From contig JBMZBC010000004.1 in the NCBI GenBank assembly GCA_049611965.1, positions 1 to 64,000 of the forward strand: 64,000 nt of DNA, in the 5' to 3' direction. The notes beneath the pieces are model-generated. The model saw nothing but the letters and a program-made list of their open reading frames with translations, did no database searches and was not told where the DNA came from. Position numbers and translations under genes: made by a program. The DNA comes from UBA10364 sp049611965. GTDB lineage: Bacteria > Bacteroidota > Bacteroidia > Flavobacteriales > Schleiferiaceae. Position 1 is the stretch's first letter. Each line of letters starts with the position of its first letter. Below, piece by piece: positions 44,955 through 53,313 of this stretch.

Positions 44955-45314
44955 ATGGAAAGTACAAGACAACTTAAGATTGCCAAGCTTCTTCAGAAAG
45001 AAATGGCGACTATTCTGCAACAAATGGCTCGCGAAAATTTCCCTGGCACACTGCTCAGTGTAAGTAAGGTTCGCGTGAGTCCTGATTTAGGGGTAGCTAA
45101 AATCTACGTCAGTATTTTTCCGGTGGCGAAAACTAAAGAAGTGGAAGAATTTATCGCATTGAACCAAAGCAAACTTCGTGGCGCTCTAGGTCGCAGTGTA
45201 GGCAATCAACTTCGCGTGACGCCAGAACTCATGATTTATACTGACGACAGTCTGGAATACGAAGAGAACATCGAACGTCTACTTCGCGGGGAAGGAGAAA
45301 GCCCGATTAAATAA
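44955..45314 (+). CDS. rbfA: ribosome-binding factor A
   Basis: 119-residue KH-fold protein that binds the 30S subunit during late 16S rRNA maturation and cold adaptation. Seen: RQLKIAKLLQKEMATILQ at the N-terminus, VSKVRVSPDLGVAKIYVSIFP, and LRGALGRSVGNQLRVTPEL. Usual length. It is followed 6 nt later by the FtsX-family permease that begins with TTG. The promoter is immediately upstream. Confidence 0.96.
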   Translation: MESTRQLKIAKLLQKEMATILQQMARENFPGTLLSVSKVRVSPDLGVAKIYVSIFPVAKTKEVEEFIALNQSKLRGALGRSVGNQLRVTPELMIYTDDSLEYEENIERLLRGEGESPIK

Positions 45315-45320
45315 GACCCC

Positions 45321-46523
45321 TTGCCGTCGTTCTCGTCTTTCATAGCTAAGAAATACTTCTTCTCCCTAGGTAAACTGGGAGCCATTCGACTGATGTCCCT
45401 TGCGGCTTTGGTAGGTTTAGCTTTAGGAACGGCAGCCATGACCGTAGTTTTGAGCGCCTTTGCTGGACTCGAGGATCTTATTTTAACCCAATTCGAGGAT
45501 GCCAACGCGACACTAAAAATTGAATCGGCCACAGGTCCTTTTGTAGAGCTTACATCAGAGGATTCATTGTTTTTAAGCGGTCTTGAAGCTAATTACGAGG
45601 AAACCACGACAATGGCGATCTATGAGAAGCGCGTGCTGCTCACCTATGGGGAAAACCAACACATCGCTTACCTATTGGGCGTACCAAAAGACTATGCGGA
45701 ACGGCACAATTTATCCGAGCACTTGCTCACCATGGCAGACCCAGGGATGGACTATGGAACTTATACGTTGACCTTAGGGGCTGGGGTTGCCTACCACCTC
45801 GGGCTAAGCTCCACAAATCCGCCTCCTATTGTATCGGTGTATCTTCCAAAGATTACGTCAAAAACGAATGTCTTAAATCTTAGTGATGCCATCGAAGGTC
45901 AGAATGCATTTACAACGGCCATACATAGCGTACAACCGGATTACGATCAGAAGTACGCCTTGGCCCCGCAAGGTTGGTTCAAAGACTTCACAGGTGCCAA
46001 AGCCCCGTCTTTTGTTGAGATCCACACCGCAGAGGAGCGTAGAGTACGTAATGCAATTGAAGCGCATTTTGGAAGTAGAATGACAGTTGCAAACCGATTG
46101 GAACAAGAAGCCACCCTCTTCAAGGTGATGCGCTCGGAAAGAGTGGTAGTAGTATTCATCTTAGCCTTCATTGTACTTCTTGCCAGCTTCGGTGTCGTCA
46201 GTGCACTGATCATCATAGCGCTCGAGAAGAAGGACGATGTACACACATTATGGGCTATGGGGGCATCTGAAGCTGATTTGCGCAGCATCTTCTTTAAAAA
46301 CGGGCTATTGATTGTCGCCACCGGATGGCTCAGTGGATTGGTTGTAGGTCTTGGAATCATTGCCTTACAACATTACGTGGGCATAGTGCCCTTGGGAACT
46401 GGATATGTCCAAGAATATTATCCCGTCAGCTTAAAATGGGAACATATTGTATTGACCAGTGCCATCGTTTTGGGCATCGGCAGCAGTCTGAGCGCCTGGG
46501 CAACGCGTCGTGTTATTAAATAG
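45321..46523 (+). CDS. FtsX/LolE-family ABC permease (TTG start)
   Basis: 400-residue inner-membrane permease of the MacB/LolCE type. N-terminal FIAKKYFFSLGKLGAIRLMS and a transmembrane helix at about 25-48, a large periplasmic region (about 50-270), then three helices (about 275-300, 320-350, 370-395). Lipoprotein-releasing permeases of this type pull lipoproteins off the inner membrane. The start must be TTG at 45321: an in-frame stop (the rbfA stop) lies 9 nt upstream, and the first ATG would remove the conserved N-terminus. No ATPase gene is adjacent. The 3' end overlaps dusB by 8 nt. Confidence 0.85.
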   Translation: MPSFSSFIAKKYFFSLGKLGAIRLMSLAALVGLALGTAAMTVVLSAFAGLEDLILTQFEDANATLKIESATGPFVELTSEDSLFLSGLEANYEETTTMAIYEKRVLLTYGENQHIAYLLGVPKDYAERHNLSEHLLTMADPGMDYGTYTLTLGAGVAYHLGLSSTNPPPIVSVYLPKITSKTNVLNLSDAIEGQNAFTTAIHSVQPDYDQKYALAPQGWFKDFTGAKAPSFVEIHTAEERRVRNAIEAHFGSRMTVANRLEQEATLFKVMRSERVVVVFILAFIVLLASFGVVSALIIIALEKKDDVHTLWAMGASEADLRSIFFKNGLLIVATGWLSGLVVGLGIIALQHYVGIVPLGTGYVQEYYPVSLKWEHIVLTSAIVLGIGSSLSAWATRRVIK

Positions 46524-47571
46524 TTTGCTTCTCCGAAGTACGGCCGTACTGCAGATTATTCAGATCGCCTAAGTCTTGTTCATTGCCATATTTCGCAATG
46601 TATTCTTGTTCAATCTCGTCCAAAGTAGCCAGAACTTCTGATGGATCTTCGATGGTCACTAAACGCGTACGGTACGGCTTGAAGTGACTTAGACCGCGGA
46701 AATAGTTGGTGTAATGCTTACGGGTTTCCATAATGGCATAACGCTCTTCCTTCCACTTCAGACTCAATTCAAAGTGCTCCCGCGCTGCCGCCACACGCTC
46801 CTTCACAGAGGGCTTTCTCGCTTCAACGCCGTATTCAAAATAATGCTTGATTTCGTTGAAAATCCAAGGGTATCCGATAGACGCACGACCAATCATGATA
46901 CCATCTACACCGTATTTATTGCGGTACTCCATAGCCTTTGGACCGCTATCCACATCGCCGTTTCCAAAAACAGGAATGTGCAGGCGAGGGTTGTTCTTCG
47001 TTTCTGCAATCAACGACCAATCGGCTTCTCCCTTATACATCTGCTTGCGCGTACGACCGTGAATGGAGATGGCCTGGATTCCAACATCCTGCAAGCGCTC
47101 TGCGACTTCAACTATGTATTTAGTGTTGTCGTCCCAGCCCAAACGGGTCTTAACCGTCACCGGCTTATCAACGGCCTTAACAATCTCAGCCGTCATCTTC
47201 ACCATCTTTGGAATGTCCTGTAGGATACCTGCACCCGCACCTTTGCACGCTACATTTTTAACTGGGCAACCGTAATTGATATCGATGATGTCCGGATTGG
47301 ACGCGGCACATACCTCGGCCGCCTGGCGCATGCTTTCAATTTCGTTCCCGAAAATCTGAATCCCTAAGGGCCTTTCATATTCGTAGAAGTCCAATTTCTT
47401 GACGCTCTTCGCAGCATCTCGTATCAATCCTTCTGAAGAGATAAATTCGGTGTACATCACATCTGCTCCGTGATCCTTACAGAGTTTCCTAAAGGGCGGA
47501 TCACTCACATCCTCCATCGGAGCGAGCAATAAAGGGAAGTCCCCTAATTCGATATCACCTATCTTTACCAT
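46516..47571 (-). CDS. dusB: tRNA-dihydrouridine synthase DusB
   Basis: 351-residue FMN enzyme that reduces uridine to dihydrouridine in the tRNA D loop. Seen: the start LLLAPMEDVSDPPFRKLC, the catalytic-Cys region INYGCPVKNVACKGAGAGIL, KTRLGWDD, SIHGRTRKQMYKGEADW, and PVFGNGDV and MIGRASIGYPWIF (phosphate/FMN binding). A helical C-terminal RNA-binding domain follows. It is divergent from the CPBP protease and overlaps the FtsX permease end by 8 nt. Its promoter is directly upstream. Confidence 0.95.
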   Translation of the reverse strand: MVKIGDIELGDFPLLLAPMEDVSDPPFRKLCKDHGADVMYTEFISSEGLIRDAAKSVKKLDFYEYERPLGIQIFGNEIESMRQAAEVCAASNPDIIDINYGCPVKNVACKGAGAGILQDIPKMVKMTAEIVKAVDKPVTVKTRLGWDDNTKYIVEVAERLQDVGIQAISIHGRTRKQMYKGEADWSLIAETKNNPRLHIPVFGNGDVDSGPKAMEYRNKYGVDGIMIGRASIGYPWIFNEIKHYFEYGVEARKPSVKERVAAAREHFELSLKWKEERYAIMETRKHYTNYFRGLSHFKPYRTRLVTIEDPSEVLATLDEIEQEYIAKYGNEQDLGDLNNLQYGRTSEKQTI

Positions 47572-47575
47572 GCTG

Positions 47576-47583
47576 CAAAAATA
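47576..47583 (-). promoter_or_regulatory. -7 element of dusB, leaderless type
   Basis: On the minus strand TATTTTTG is followed by CAGC and the dusB ATG at 47571. Same 4-nt distance as at rbfA. Confidence 0.7.
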
Positions 47584-47590
47584 CGACGGG

Positions 47591-48502
47591 ATGAGCTACA
47601 CTGACAAGACTTTAGAATGGGGGAATGCGAGATCTGCAATGACGCTATTTTTCATCACCGTAGCGAGCCTTGTCTTCTTCGGAGGCATTAGTTTAACCTT
47701 TGTCAACACTACCTATGGTGTCGCATCTCCAGAAGGCATGCGATGGTTCCAATTCTCTGTCTCGCTTGGGCTGTTTTTAATGCCACCACTCATATTCGCT
47801 CAGATTGTCGCCAGTAACCCTTCACGCTTCCTAAATCTGGTCTTTTTGCCAAGCTATGGTTCCGCCACGCATTCCAGAAAAAATGCCGAGAAGCTCCCGC
47901 CTTCTAGCCATACCTATGCGGCTTTGGCTTTGGCATGTGTAGGTGCCTTTTTCGCCATAGACCTTCTGGCACAATTCAACCAATACATCGTTCCTGATAC
48001 CGAATACTTCCAAGGTCTTAAAGACCAAGAAGCGCTTGTAACCGACTCACTTAAAACATTGCTGCAGGACACTTCACTAATCGCTCTTTTGGCCAATACT
48101 GTAGTAATGGTTTTGGTACCTGCCTTCGGCGAAGAGTTCTTTTTCCGTGGCGTACTGCAAAAGTTATTTCAAAGAAGCATTGGGGTACGTGGCGCAGTCC
48201 TCGCTAGTGCAGCATGCTTTGCTATCGCTCATCAACAGCCTTTAAGCTTCATTCCGCTGCTGTTTATGGGTATTCTTCTGGGCTACACCAAATACTGGAC
48301 AGGCAGTCTCTGGGCGCCTATTTTACTCCACTCGATAAATAATGGGTTTGCATTACTATCGTCGTACGCAGCAGGCGGAGAACTACAGACAGAAAGTACC
48401 ATGGCCCTCGGATGGAGCATCGTGGGTCTTGTCCCATTGGTCTTTGGAATCCTGTGGTTGAGAAACATTCGTGGCAAACATACCGCTTGGCTTAAGTCGT
48501 AA
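47591..48502 (+). CDS. CPBP-family intramembrane metalloprotease
   Basis: 303 residues from the ATG at 47591; an earlier ATG at 47570 is less likely as it overlaps the dusB start and promoter. About eight transmembrane helices. The CAAX-protease/Abi signature is complete: EEFFFRGVLQKLF (EExxxR), the second His in CFAIAHQQPLSF and the third region LLHSINNGFAL. Members cleave prenylated or membrane substrates; many are only immunity-linked by homology. The substrate here is unknown. Convergent with nothing; followed 18 nt later by the cupin. Confidence 0.87.
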   Translation: MSYTDKTLEWGNARSAMTLFFITVASLVFFGGISLTFVNTTYGVASPEGMRWFQFSVSLGLFLMPPLIFAQIVASNPSRFLNLVFLPSYGSATHSRKNAEKLPPSSHTYAALALACVGAFFAIDLLAQFNQYIVPDTEYFQGLKDQEALVTDSLKTLLQDTSLIALLANTVVMVLVPAFGEEFFFRGVLQKLFQRSIGVRGAVLASAACFAIAHQQPLSFIPLLFMGILLGYTKYWTGSLWAPILLHSINNGFALLSSYAAGGELQTESTMALGWSIVGLVPLVFGILWLRNIRGKHTAWLKS

Positions 48503-48508
48503 AACGAC

Positions 48509-48516
48509 TATCTTAT
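48509..48516 (+). promoter_or_regulatory. putative -7 element of the cupin gene, leaderless type
   Basis: TATCTTAT, then TGCT, then the ATG at 48521; two mismatches to TAnnTTTG but the same 4-nt spacing as rbfA and dusB. Confidence 0.4.
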
Positions 48517-48520
48517 TGCT

Positions 48521-48997
48521 ATGAATATTATACTTATAACCGCTGCAATCTGTGCAGGTATCTCGGCCTTTGCGCAAAACGATCAATACAATGTGGCTTC
48601 GTTCCACGATTCTGGCTGGAAAGCTCCTGAAGTAAACTACCAAGGCGAAGCCTGGCTAAACTTTTTGACGCGTTCGGACAGCACATTTGATTACAATGTT
48701 ACCCAAGCAACATTTAAAGCGCACAGCACCTTAAACTGGCACAAACACGAGACAGATCAAGTGCTTATTGTTGTAGAGGGTAAAGGATATTACCAAGAAC
48801 GCGGTAAAGAACCGATGATTATACATCAAGGTGATGTAATACGGTGTCCGAAAGAAGTAGAGCATTTCCATACCTCTTCATTAGATGAGGATGTTTCCTA
48901 TATCGCTGTATATGGAAGTGCACCGACAGTATGGACAGAGGTCCTTACTATGGATGAATATGAACGTATTGGGAAACAGCTCGAAGAAAAAAAATAA
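48521..48997 (+). CDS. secreted cupin-domain protein
   Basis: 158 residues with a signal peptide (cleavage near AFAQ). The cupin barrel shows the metal-binding set HSTLNWHKHETDQVLIVVEGKGYYQ (His-His-Glu) and DVIRCPKEVEHFHT (His). It resembles the (R)-mandelonitrile lyase-like/cupin group often exported in Bacteroidota. Substrate unknown. A GC-rich terminator follows. Confidence 0.85.
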   Translation: MNIILITAAICAGISAFAQNDQYNVASFHDSGWKAPEVNYQGEAWLNFLTRSDSTFDYNVTQATFKAHSTLNWHKHETDQVLIVVEGKGYYQERGKEPMIIHQGDVIRCPKEVEHFHTSSLDEDVSYIAVYGSAPTVWTEVLTMDEYERIGKQLEEKK

Positions 48998-49007
48998 AAG
49001 CCAACAA

Positions 49008-49034
49008 AAAAGCCGGCCCCAAGGGGACCGGCTT
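49008..49034. terminator. bidirectional intrinsic terminator
   Basis: GC-rich stem (AAAGCCGGCCCC with its complement, one bulged A) between the convergent cupin and exbD genes. Confidence 0.85.
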
Positions 49035-49057
49035 TCGCTATATAGCGTTCTCTTTGC

Positions 49058-49552
49058 TTAGTTGTCTGAGCTGTACAATGCTTCTGCATCTTTAGGCTGC
49101 AGAGAACTATAGTTGATCTTATAAGCTTGCGCCTTGCGCAGCTCTAATTTGATATCAGAAATCAAACCCATTTTAACCGTCTTATCAGCTTTGATAGACA
49201 TGGTCATCATTGGGCGGTCTTCTTCAGCCTTAGCTTCACGCTCTTGGACAACGAACGGTTGTAGGTCATCGATTGATGCAAACGCATCGTTGAGCTGAAT
49301 TCTAGGCGTCTTACCGAACTTGTCTTGGTACTTAGCACGTGGGGAACCCGCGTAGATGTAAGTTACCAAAGACTTGCGTTCCAACTTCTGAATTTCTGTT
49401 GCTTGAGGCTTGTTTACACTCACCTTCAAATCTACTTCACGCATTACCGTGGCAACCATGAAGAAGAACAACAACATAAATACAATATCAGGAAGTGCCG
49501 ACGTGTTTACCGCTGGCAACGCTTTATCCTTCTTTTTCTTAATTACTGCCAT
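49058..49552 (-). CDS. exbD: ExbD/TolR-family biopolymer transport protein (second)
   Basis: 164 residues: short cytoplasmic N-terminus, one transmembrane helix (PDIVFMLLFFFMVATVM, about 21-37) with the conserved Asp that takes part in proton use, and a periplasmic domain. It partners with ExbB to drive TonB-dependent uptake. Its ATG shares its first base with the preceding exbD stop (49552). Two ExbD-like subunits in tandem are usual in Flavobacteriia. The 3' end carries the terminator with the cupin. Confidence 0.9.
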   Translation of the reverse strand: MAVIKKKKDKALPAVNTSALPDIVFMLLFFFMVATVMREVDLKVSVNKPQATEIQKLERKSLVTYIYAGSPRAKYQDKFGKTPRIQLNDAFASIDDLQPFVVQEREAKAEEDRPMMTMSIKADKTVKMGLISDIKLELRKAQAYKINYSSLQPKDAEALYSSDN

Positions 49553-50136
49553 TATCCACCAATATTTAATGGTTCTGCCTCAGAAATTTTCTGCTGGTAA
49601 GCGTTCTTGATCTCTTTGATGATTTCTTCGTCCTCTTCCGGATCCATACCGCGGTATGAACGACCGTATTCCTCTTCAGCATAACGCTCACGTAGGTCCT
49701 CATAGGCTGCAACCAGTTCGTTCTGAACCTTTACATACATGCCGTACGAAGTACCGCGGTCATTTTGAAGCGAGATAACCGCCTTAACAGGGTTATCAGA
49801 ACTTGAAGAAACACCGTAACCTTTACAGTATTCACACGAACCGTCACCGTTATTGTCGATGAATTCCATAGCCTTAGCACGAAGCTCGTTAATCTCTAGG
49901 TATTCATCTTCTACTAGCAACTGATCGTTCGAGTTTACTAGGACCGTAAAAATGTTACGTTCCTTAATAGGTGGAGGATCTTGAACTAACTCATCTTCGA
50001 TAGGTGGAAGCTTCCTGTTGATCCCCTTATCTGTATCCATGGTAGTGGTTACGAGATAGAAAATCAATAGTAGGAAGGCGATATCCGCCATCGAACCTGC
50101 ATTAATTTCTGGTATGGCTCTTTTATTTCTTGCCAT
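49552..50136 (-). CDS. exbD: ExbD/TolR-family biopolymer transport protein (first)
   Basis: 194 residues. The transmembrane helix MADIAFLLLIFYLVTTTMD (about 17-35) keeps the membrane Asp. The periplasmic domain has an insertion with a Cys pair (GDGSCEYCKGYG, about 110) absent in the shorter copy and seen in many flavobacterial ExbD proteins. The C-terminal ~50 residues are strongly acidic. Second function not known; differing ExbD copies may form mixed dimers. Confidence 0.88.
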   Translation of the reverse strand: MARNKRAIPEINAGSMADIAFLLLIFYLVTTTMDTDKGINRKLPPIEDELVQDPPPIKERNIFTVLVNSNDQLLVEDEYLEINELRAKAMEFIDNNGDGSCEYCKGYGVSSSSDNPVKAVISLQNDRGTSYGMYVKVQNELVAAYEDLRERYAEEEYGRSYRGMDPEEDEEIIKEIKNAYQQKISEAEPLNIGG

Positions 50137-50144
50137 AGCGCTCC

Positions 50145-50552
50145 TTATTTGATTACTCTAGCAACTAGAGAATAAACAACAGCTAAAACTGCACCTGAGA
50201 ACAAAATGTAGAACGAAGTCAACATTGCGCTCGATGCTTTAGAAGTAGCCTCAGTAACATCTTTGTATTGTGCGAAATCTGAGCCATCAGCTGTGACCCA
50301 TGAGATCAAACCGATAACAAGAATTGCCGCTAAACCAATACCTACGCCTTTGATACCTTGTGGGTTCACCACAAGTGCAAGGACGAAGCTCAATACGGCG
50401 ATAATCATACTAACGATAGTAATGACCATCCCGTACGATACGAACCCTGGCGCTTGATCCTCGTTCGCTGCTACCATAATAAATAGTACAACGCCGATTA
50501 GACCAAGAACGATGCCTAGGACACGTCCGATTAATGGGAGTTTATCAGCCAT
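50145..50552 (-). CDS. conserved membrane protein of the exb operon
   Basis: 135 residues, four predicted transmembrane helices (LPLIGRVLGIVLGLIGVVLFI; MVITIVSMIIAVLSFVLAL; GIGLAAILVIGLISWVT; ILFSGAVLAVVYSLV). Not recognised by function, but such a small four-helix protein regularly separates exbB and exbD in Flavobacteriia. Its position, 5 nt after exbB and 8 nt before exbD, ties it to the motor complex. Confidence 0.72.
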   Translation of the reverse strand: MADKLPLIGRVLGIVLGLIGVVLFIMVAANEDQAPGFVSYGMVITIVSMIIAVLSFVLALVVNPQGIKGVGIGLAAILVIGLISWVTADGSDFAQYKDVTEATSKASSAMLTSFYILFSGAVLAVVYSLVARVIK

Positions 50553-50557
50553 AGTTC

Positions 50558-51424
50558 TTAGCTATTTTTCTTTTTGTATTCTACCAACAAGTCCAAGAAA
50601 GAGATAGATGCATCTTCCATCTTAATCACGATACCGTCGATCATTGCAACGATAAGGTTGTAGAAAATCTGTAGGATGATCGCAGTGATCAAACCAAATA
50701 CTGTTGTCAAAAGTGCCACTTTAATACCACCCGCTACAAGAGAAGGGTTGATATCACCTGCTGCCTCAATCGCGTCAAATGCGCCAATCATACCGATTAC
50801 CGTACCCATGAAACCAAGCATTGGTGCCAAAGCGATGAACAATGAAATCCATGATACACCTTTTTCAAGCTTACCGTTCTCTACAGAACCTACGCTCATG
50901 ATTGATTTGTCTACCATGTCAAGACCTTCATCGTAGTGGTCTAAACCTTCGAAGAAGATTGTAGCAACTGGACCACGAGTGTTACGACATACTTCTTTAG
51001 CAGCGTCGATACCACCGTTGTTCAATGCACCTTCAACCTCGCTCAGCAACTTCTCAGTGTTTGTTTGTGCGAAAGTCAAGTAGATGATACGCTCGATTAC
51101 AAGTGCTAGACCCAATACCAAGGCCAACAATACGAACGACATGAAGAATGCACCACCCTCGATGAATTTCTCCTTCAAGATTTGAGTGAATCCTTTTTCA
51201 GTTTCAACTACCTCTTCAACTACTTCTTCAGTAGCTTCTTCAGTAGCTGCAGAATCTGTAGCTGCCGCAGCAGAATCTACAACTGCATCAGCAGAGTCCA
51301 TAGTTTCAGTAGCAGCAGAATCTGTTACTACTTCTTCAGTAGCCGCCATTTCGTCCTGTGCGTAGGCGTTTACGGTACCCATTGAAAGGGCAACGATTGC
51401 AAGCAAAGAGAGTGCTTTTTTCAT
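50558..51424 (-). CDS. exbB: MotA/TolQ/ExbB proton channel protein
   Basis: 288 residues. Unlike E. coli ExbB it begins with a signal peptide (to NAYAQ) and a ~50-residue acidic Ala/Thr/Asp/Glu-rich stretch, then helix 1 (FFMSFVLLALVLGLALVIERI), a cytoplasmic loop and the conserved channel helices (SWISLFIALAPMLGFMGTVIGMI and VALLTTVFGLITAIILQIF). This form is typical of Bacteroidota. It assembles the proton channel that energises TonB-dependent receptors. A 5' leader of about 70 nt precedes it. Confidence 0.92.
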   Translation of the reverse strand: MKKALSLLAIVALSMGTVNAYAQDEMAATEEVVTDSAATETMDSADAVVDSAAAATDSAATEEATEEVVEEVVETEKGFTQILKEKFIEGGAFFMSFVLLALVLGLALVIERIIYLTFAQTNTEKLLSEVEGALNNGGIDAAKEVCRNTRGPVATIFFEGLDHYDEGLDMVDKSIMSVGSVENGKLEKGVSWISLFIALAPMLGFMGTVIGMIGAFDAIEAAGDINPSLVAGGIKVALLTTVFGLITAIILQIFYNLIVAMIDGIVIKMEDASISFLDLLVEYKKKNS

Positions 51425-51492
51425 TTTTCTTAAGAATTAATTCTTTTTAGTGTTATCTGTCGGTGGATTTACGCAAAAACCCTTCCGGGCGT

Positions 51493-51500
51493 CGAAAATA
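51493..51500 (-). promoter_or_regulatory. putative -7 element of the exb operon
   Basis: On the minus strand TATTTTCG (one mismatch to TAnnTTTG), with a TTG about 15-20 nt upstream, about 70 nt before the exbB start. Confidence 0.45.
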
Positions 51501-51521
51501 CAAAAAATTGGTGTCCAATTC

Positions 51522-52529
51522 CTATTCTGAAACCTCTCCTGCTAGAGACAACGGAAACTTAATGTGAAAATCTGCTACAGAGTTGCTCTGACCCAATAAG
51601 ACCATCGACTTAACCAAGGCACTTTCAAAAGTCATATCCTTGGCATTCAGCATTTTAACTTCCTCAAGCGCGCTAGAGCTGTCGTAAAGCCCCGGTAAGA
51701 CAGAACCGCTCACACACTGTGATGTATTGACAATAATGGTTCCATTTTTCTCTACCCGCTTTAAAAATTCCAAGAAGGAAGTCGATTTTGGGGCGTTTCC
51801 TGCTCCAAAAGTCCGTAAAACCAAGACTTTCCAATGCGGCAAATGAGGCAATTGGTCAAAATCAAGACCAGGATAAAGAGTAACGACACCGACGTTGGTA
51901 TCAATACCCGATCTAAGTTGATATAATTTTTCAGAACGCCAGAGTAATTCTTTATTCACGCTTAGGCGTACCCCGCTACTGGCAAGTGGTGGATAATTCG
52001 GCGAACTAAAGGCATTGAATTCATTCGAAGACCTCTTGTATGCGCGATTGCCGCGCAACAATTCGTATTCAAAGTAAATGGCTACCTCTTGAATAACAGC
52101 CGAGCCATCTTCATCTGCCAGGGCAGCAAATTCAAATGCGCTAACGATGTTTTCGACAGCATCGGTTCTCAAAACCCCTACCGGCAACTGTGATCCAGTG
52201 ATGATAATGGGTTTTTGAAGACCTTCAATCATAAAGCTCAAGGCACAAGCCGTATACGCCATAGTATCCGTTCCGTGCAGCACCACCATACCATCTACCC
52301 TATCCATAAGTTCATCAATGACCTCAGCGAGCTCTTGCCAAACTTTGGGAACCATCTCTGAACTATCAATGGGGTTCTCAAGTGTTACCGGTAAAATTTC
52401 AATTGGGAGTAATTGTAGCGCAGGGATTTTCTCAGCCACAGATTCGAAATCCATAGGGGCCAGTTTACCGCGCTGGTTCTGTCGCATACCGATGGTACCA
52501 CCGGTGTATATGAGGGCTATTTTACGCAT
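51522..52529 (-). CDS. type I L-asparaginase
   Basis: 335-residue cytoplasmic asparaginase that hydrolyses asparagine to aspartate and ammonia. Seen: the first Thr motif LIYTGGTIGMRQ at residues 6-17, the second MVVLHGTDTMAYTA with the Thr-Asp pair (about 82-95), and IIITGSQLPVG. No signal peptide, so it is the cytoplasmic AnsA-like form. It overlaps tatD by 8 nt on the same strand and is probably cotranscribed with tatD and the carboxylase. Confidence 0.92.
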   Translation of the reverse strand: MRKIALIYTGGTIGMRQNQRGKLAPMDFESVAEKIPALQLLPIEILPVTLENPIDSSEMVPKVWQELAEVIDELMDRVDGMVVLHGTDTMAYTACALSFMIEGLQKPIIITGSQLPVGVLRTDAVENIVSAFEFAALADEDGSAVIQEVAIYFEYELLRGNRAYKRSSNEFNAFSSPNYPPLASSGVRLSVNKELLWRSEKLYQLRSGIDTNVGVVTLYPGLDFDQLPHLPHWKVLVLRTFGAGNAPKSTSFLEFLKRVEKNGTIIVNTSQCVSGSVLPGLYDSSSALEEVKMLNAKDMTFESALVKSMVLLGQSNSVADFHIKFPLSLAGEVSE

Positions 52530-53313
52530 CTAATCCAAACAGTCGCTTTGCGTTTTCAGAGGTCATAGCAGCAACCTCATCCAAATCCATCTCTAGAACT
52601 TCAGCCATCACTCTGGCAGGCTCCACCATAAAAGAGGGTTCGTTTTTCTGCCCACGCAGTGCTTTCGGTGTAAGATACGGCGCATCGGTCTCTAAAATCA
52701 ATCGGTCTTTTGGAATACCCTTGATGACAATATCCGTCGCCGAACGGTTCAAGGTATAAGACCCACCAATCCCGAAGTAAAAGTCTCCCAATTTCAAGGC
52801 ACGTTTTACCTGTTTCTTACCGCCACTGAAGCAATGAAATACCCCACGTAACTTACCATCATGACGGACTTGAGCTTCCTCAAGAACCGGAAACAATTGC
52901 TTAAAACTACTTCTCACATGAAGCGCGATGGGCAAATCCCAAGCGACTGCCCAATCCAATTGTCTGTTGAAAGCTTCCACCTGTATCGCCTCGGTAGTTG
53001 TATCCCAATACAGGTCCATGCCGATCTCACCTACAGCCAAATATTGCTGGGGGTTGGATTTATAGTGCGCTTCCAATTGATCCAATTGATCCTTCCAATC
53101 CCCCTTTACATAACAAGGGTGCAATCCAATCATTCGCCCAATTTTCAGCTGAGGATAATCGGCCTCAACGTCATCTAACCCAGCAATACTTTCTGCATTG
53201 ATATTCGGGAGTAATACAGTTGTAACGCCTGCTGCTAGGGCCCTACTTTGGATCTCAGCTTTCTTATCAGCAAAGTGTTCGTCGTACAAGTGACAGTGCG
53301 TATCTACAAACAT
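52522..53313 (-). CDS. tatD: TatD-family metal-dependent DNase/hydrolase
   Basis: 263-residue TIM-barrel hydrolase. Metal ligands visible: DTHCHL (HxH), GEIGMDLYW (Glu), LHVRSSF (His), FHCFSGG (His), ILETDAPYL (Asp). Members act as 3'-5' exonucleases or on D-amino-acyl or quorum compounds; the exact role here is open. The start codon directly follows the carboxylase stop (TAG-ATG, no gap). Confidence 0.9.
   Translation of the reverse strand: MFVDTHCHLYDEHFADKKAEIQSRALAAGVTTVLLPNINAESIAGLDDVEADYPQLKIGRMIGLHPCYVKGDWKDQLDQLEAHYKSNPQQYLAVGEIGMDLYWDTTTEAIQVEAFNRQLDWAVAWDLPIALHVRSSFKQLFPVLEEAQVRHDGKLRGVFHCFSGGKKQVKRALKLGDFYFGIGGSYTLNRSATDIVIKGIPKDRLILETDAPYLTPKALRGQKNEPSFMVEPARVMAEVLEMDLDEVAAMTSENAKRLFGLDA

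Noticed and set aside
44901..45023. N-terminal extension of the ABC exporter
   Set aside because: Would cross the rbfA promoter and start; the ATG at 44900 gives normal family length.
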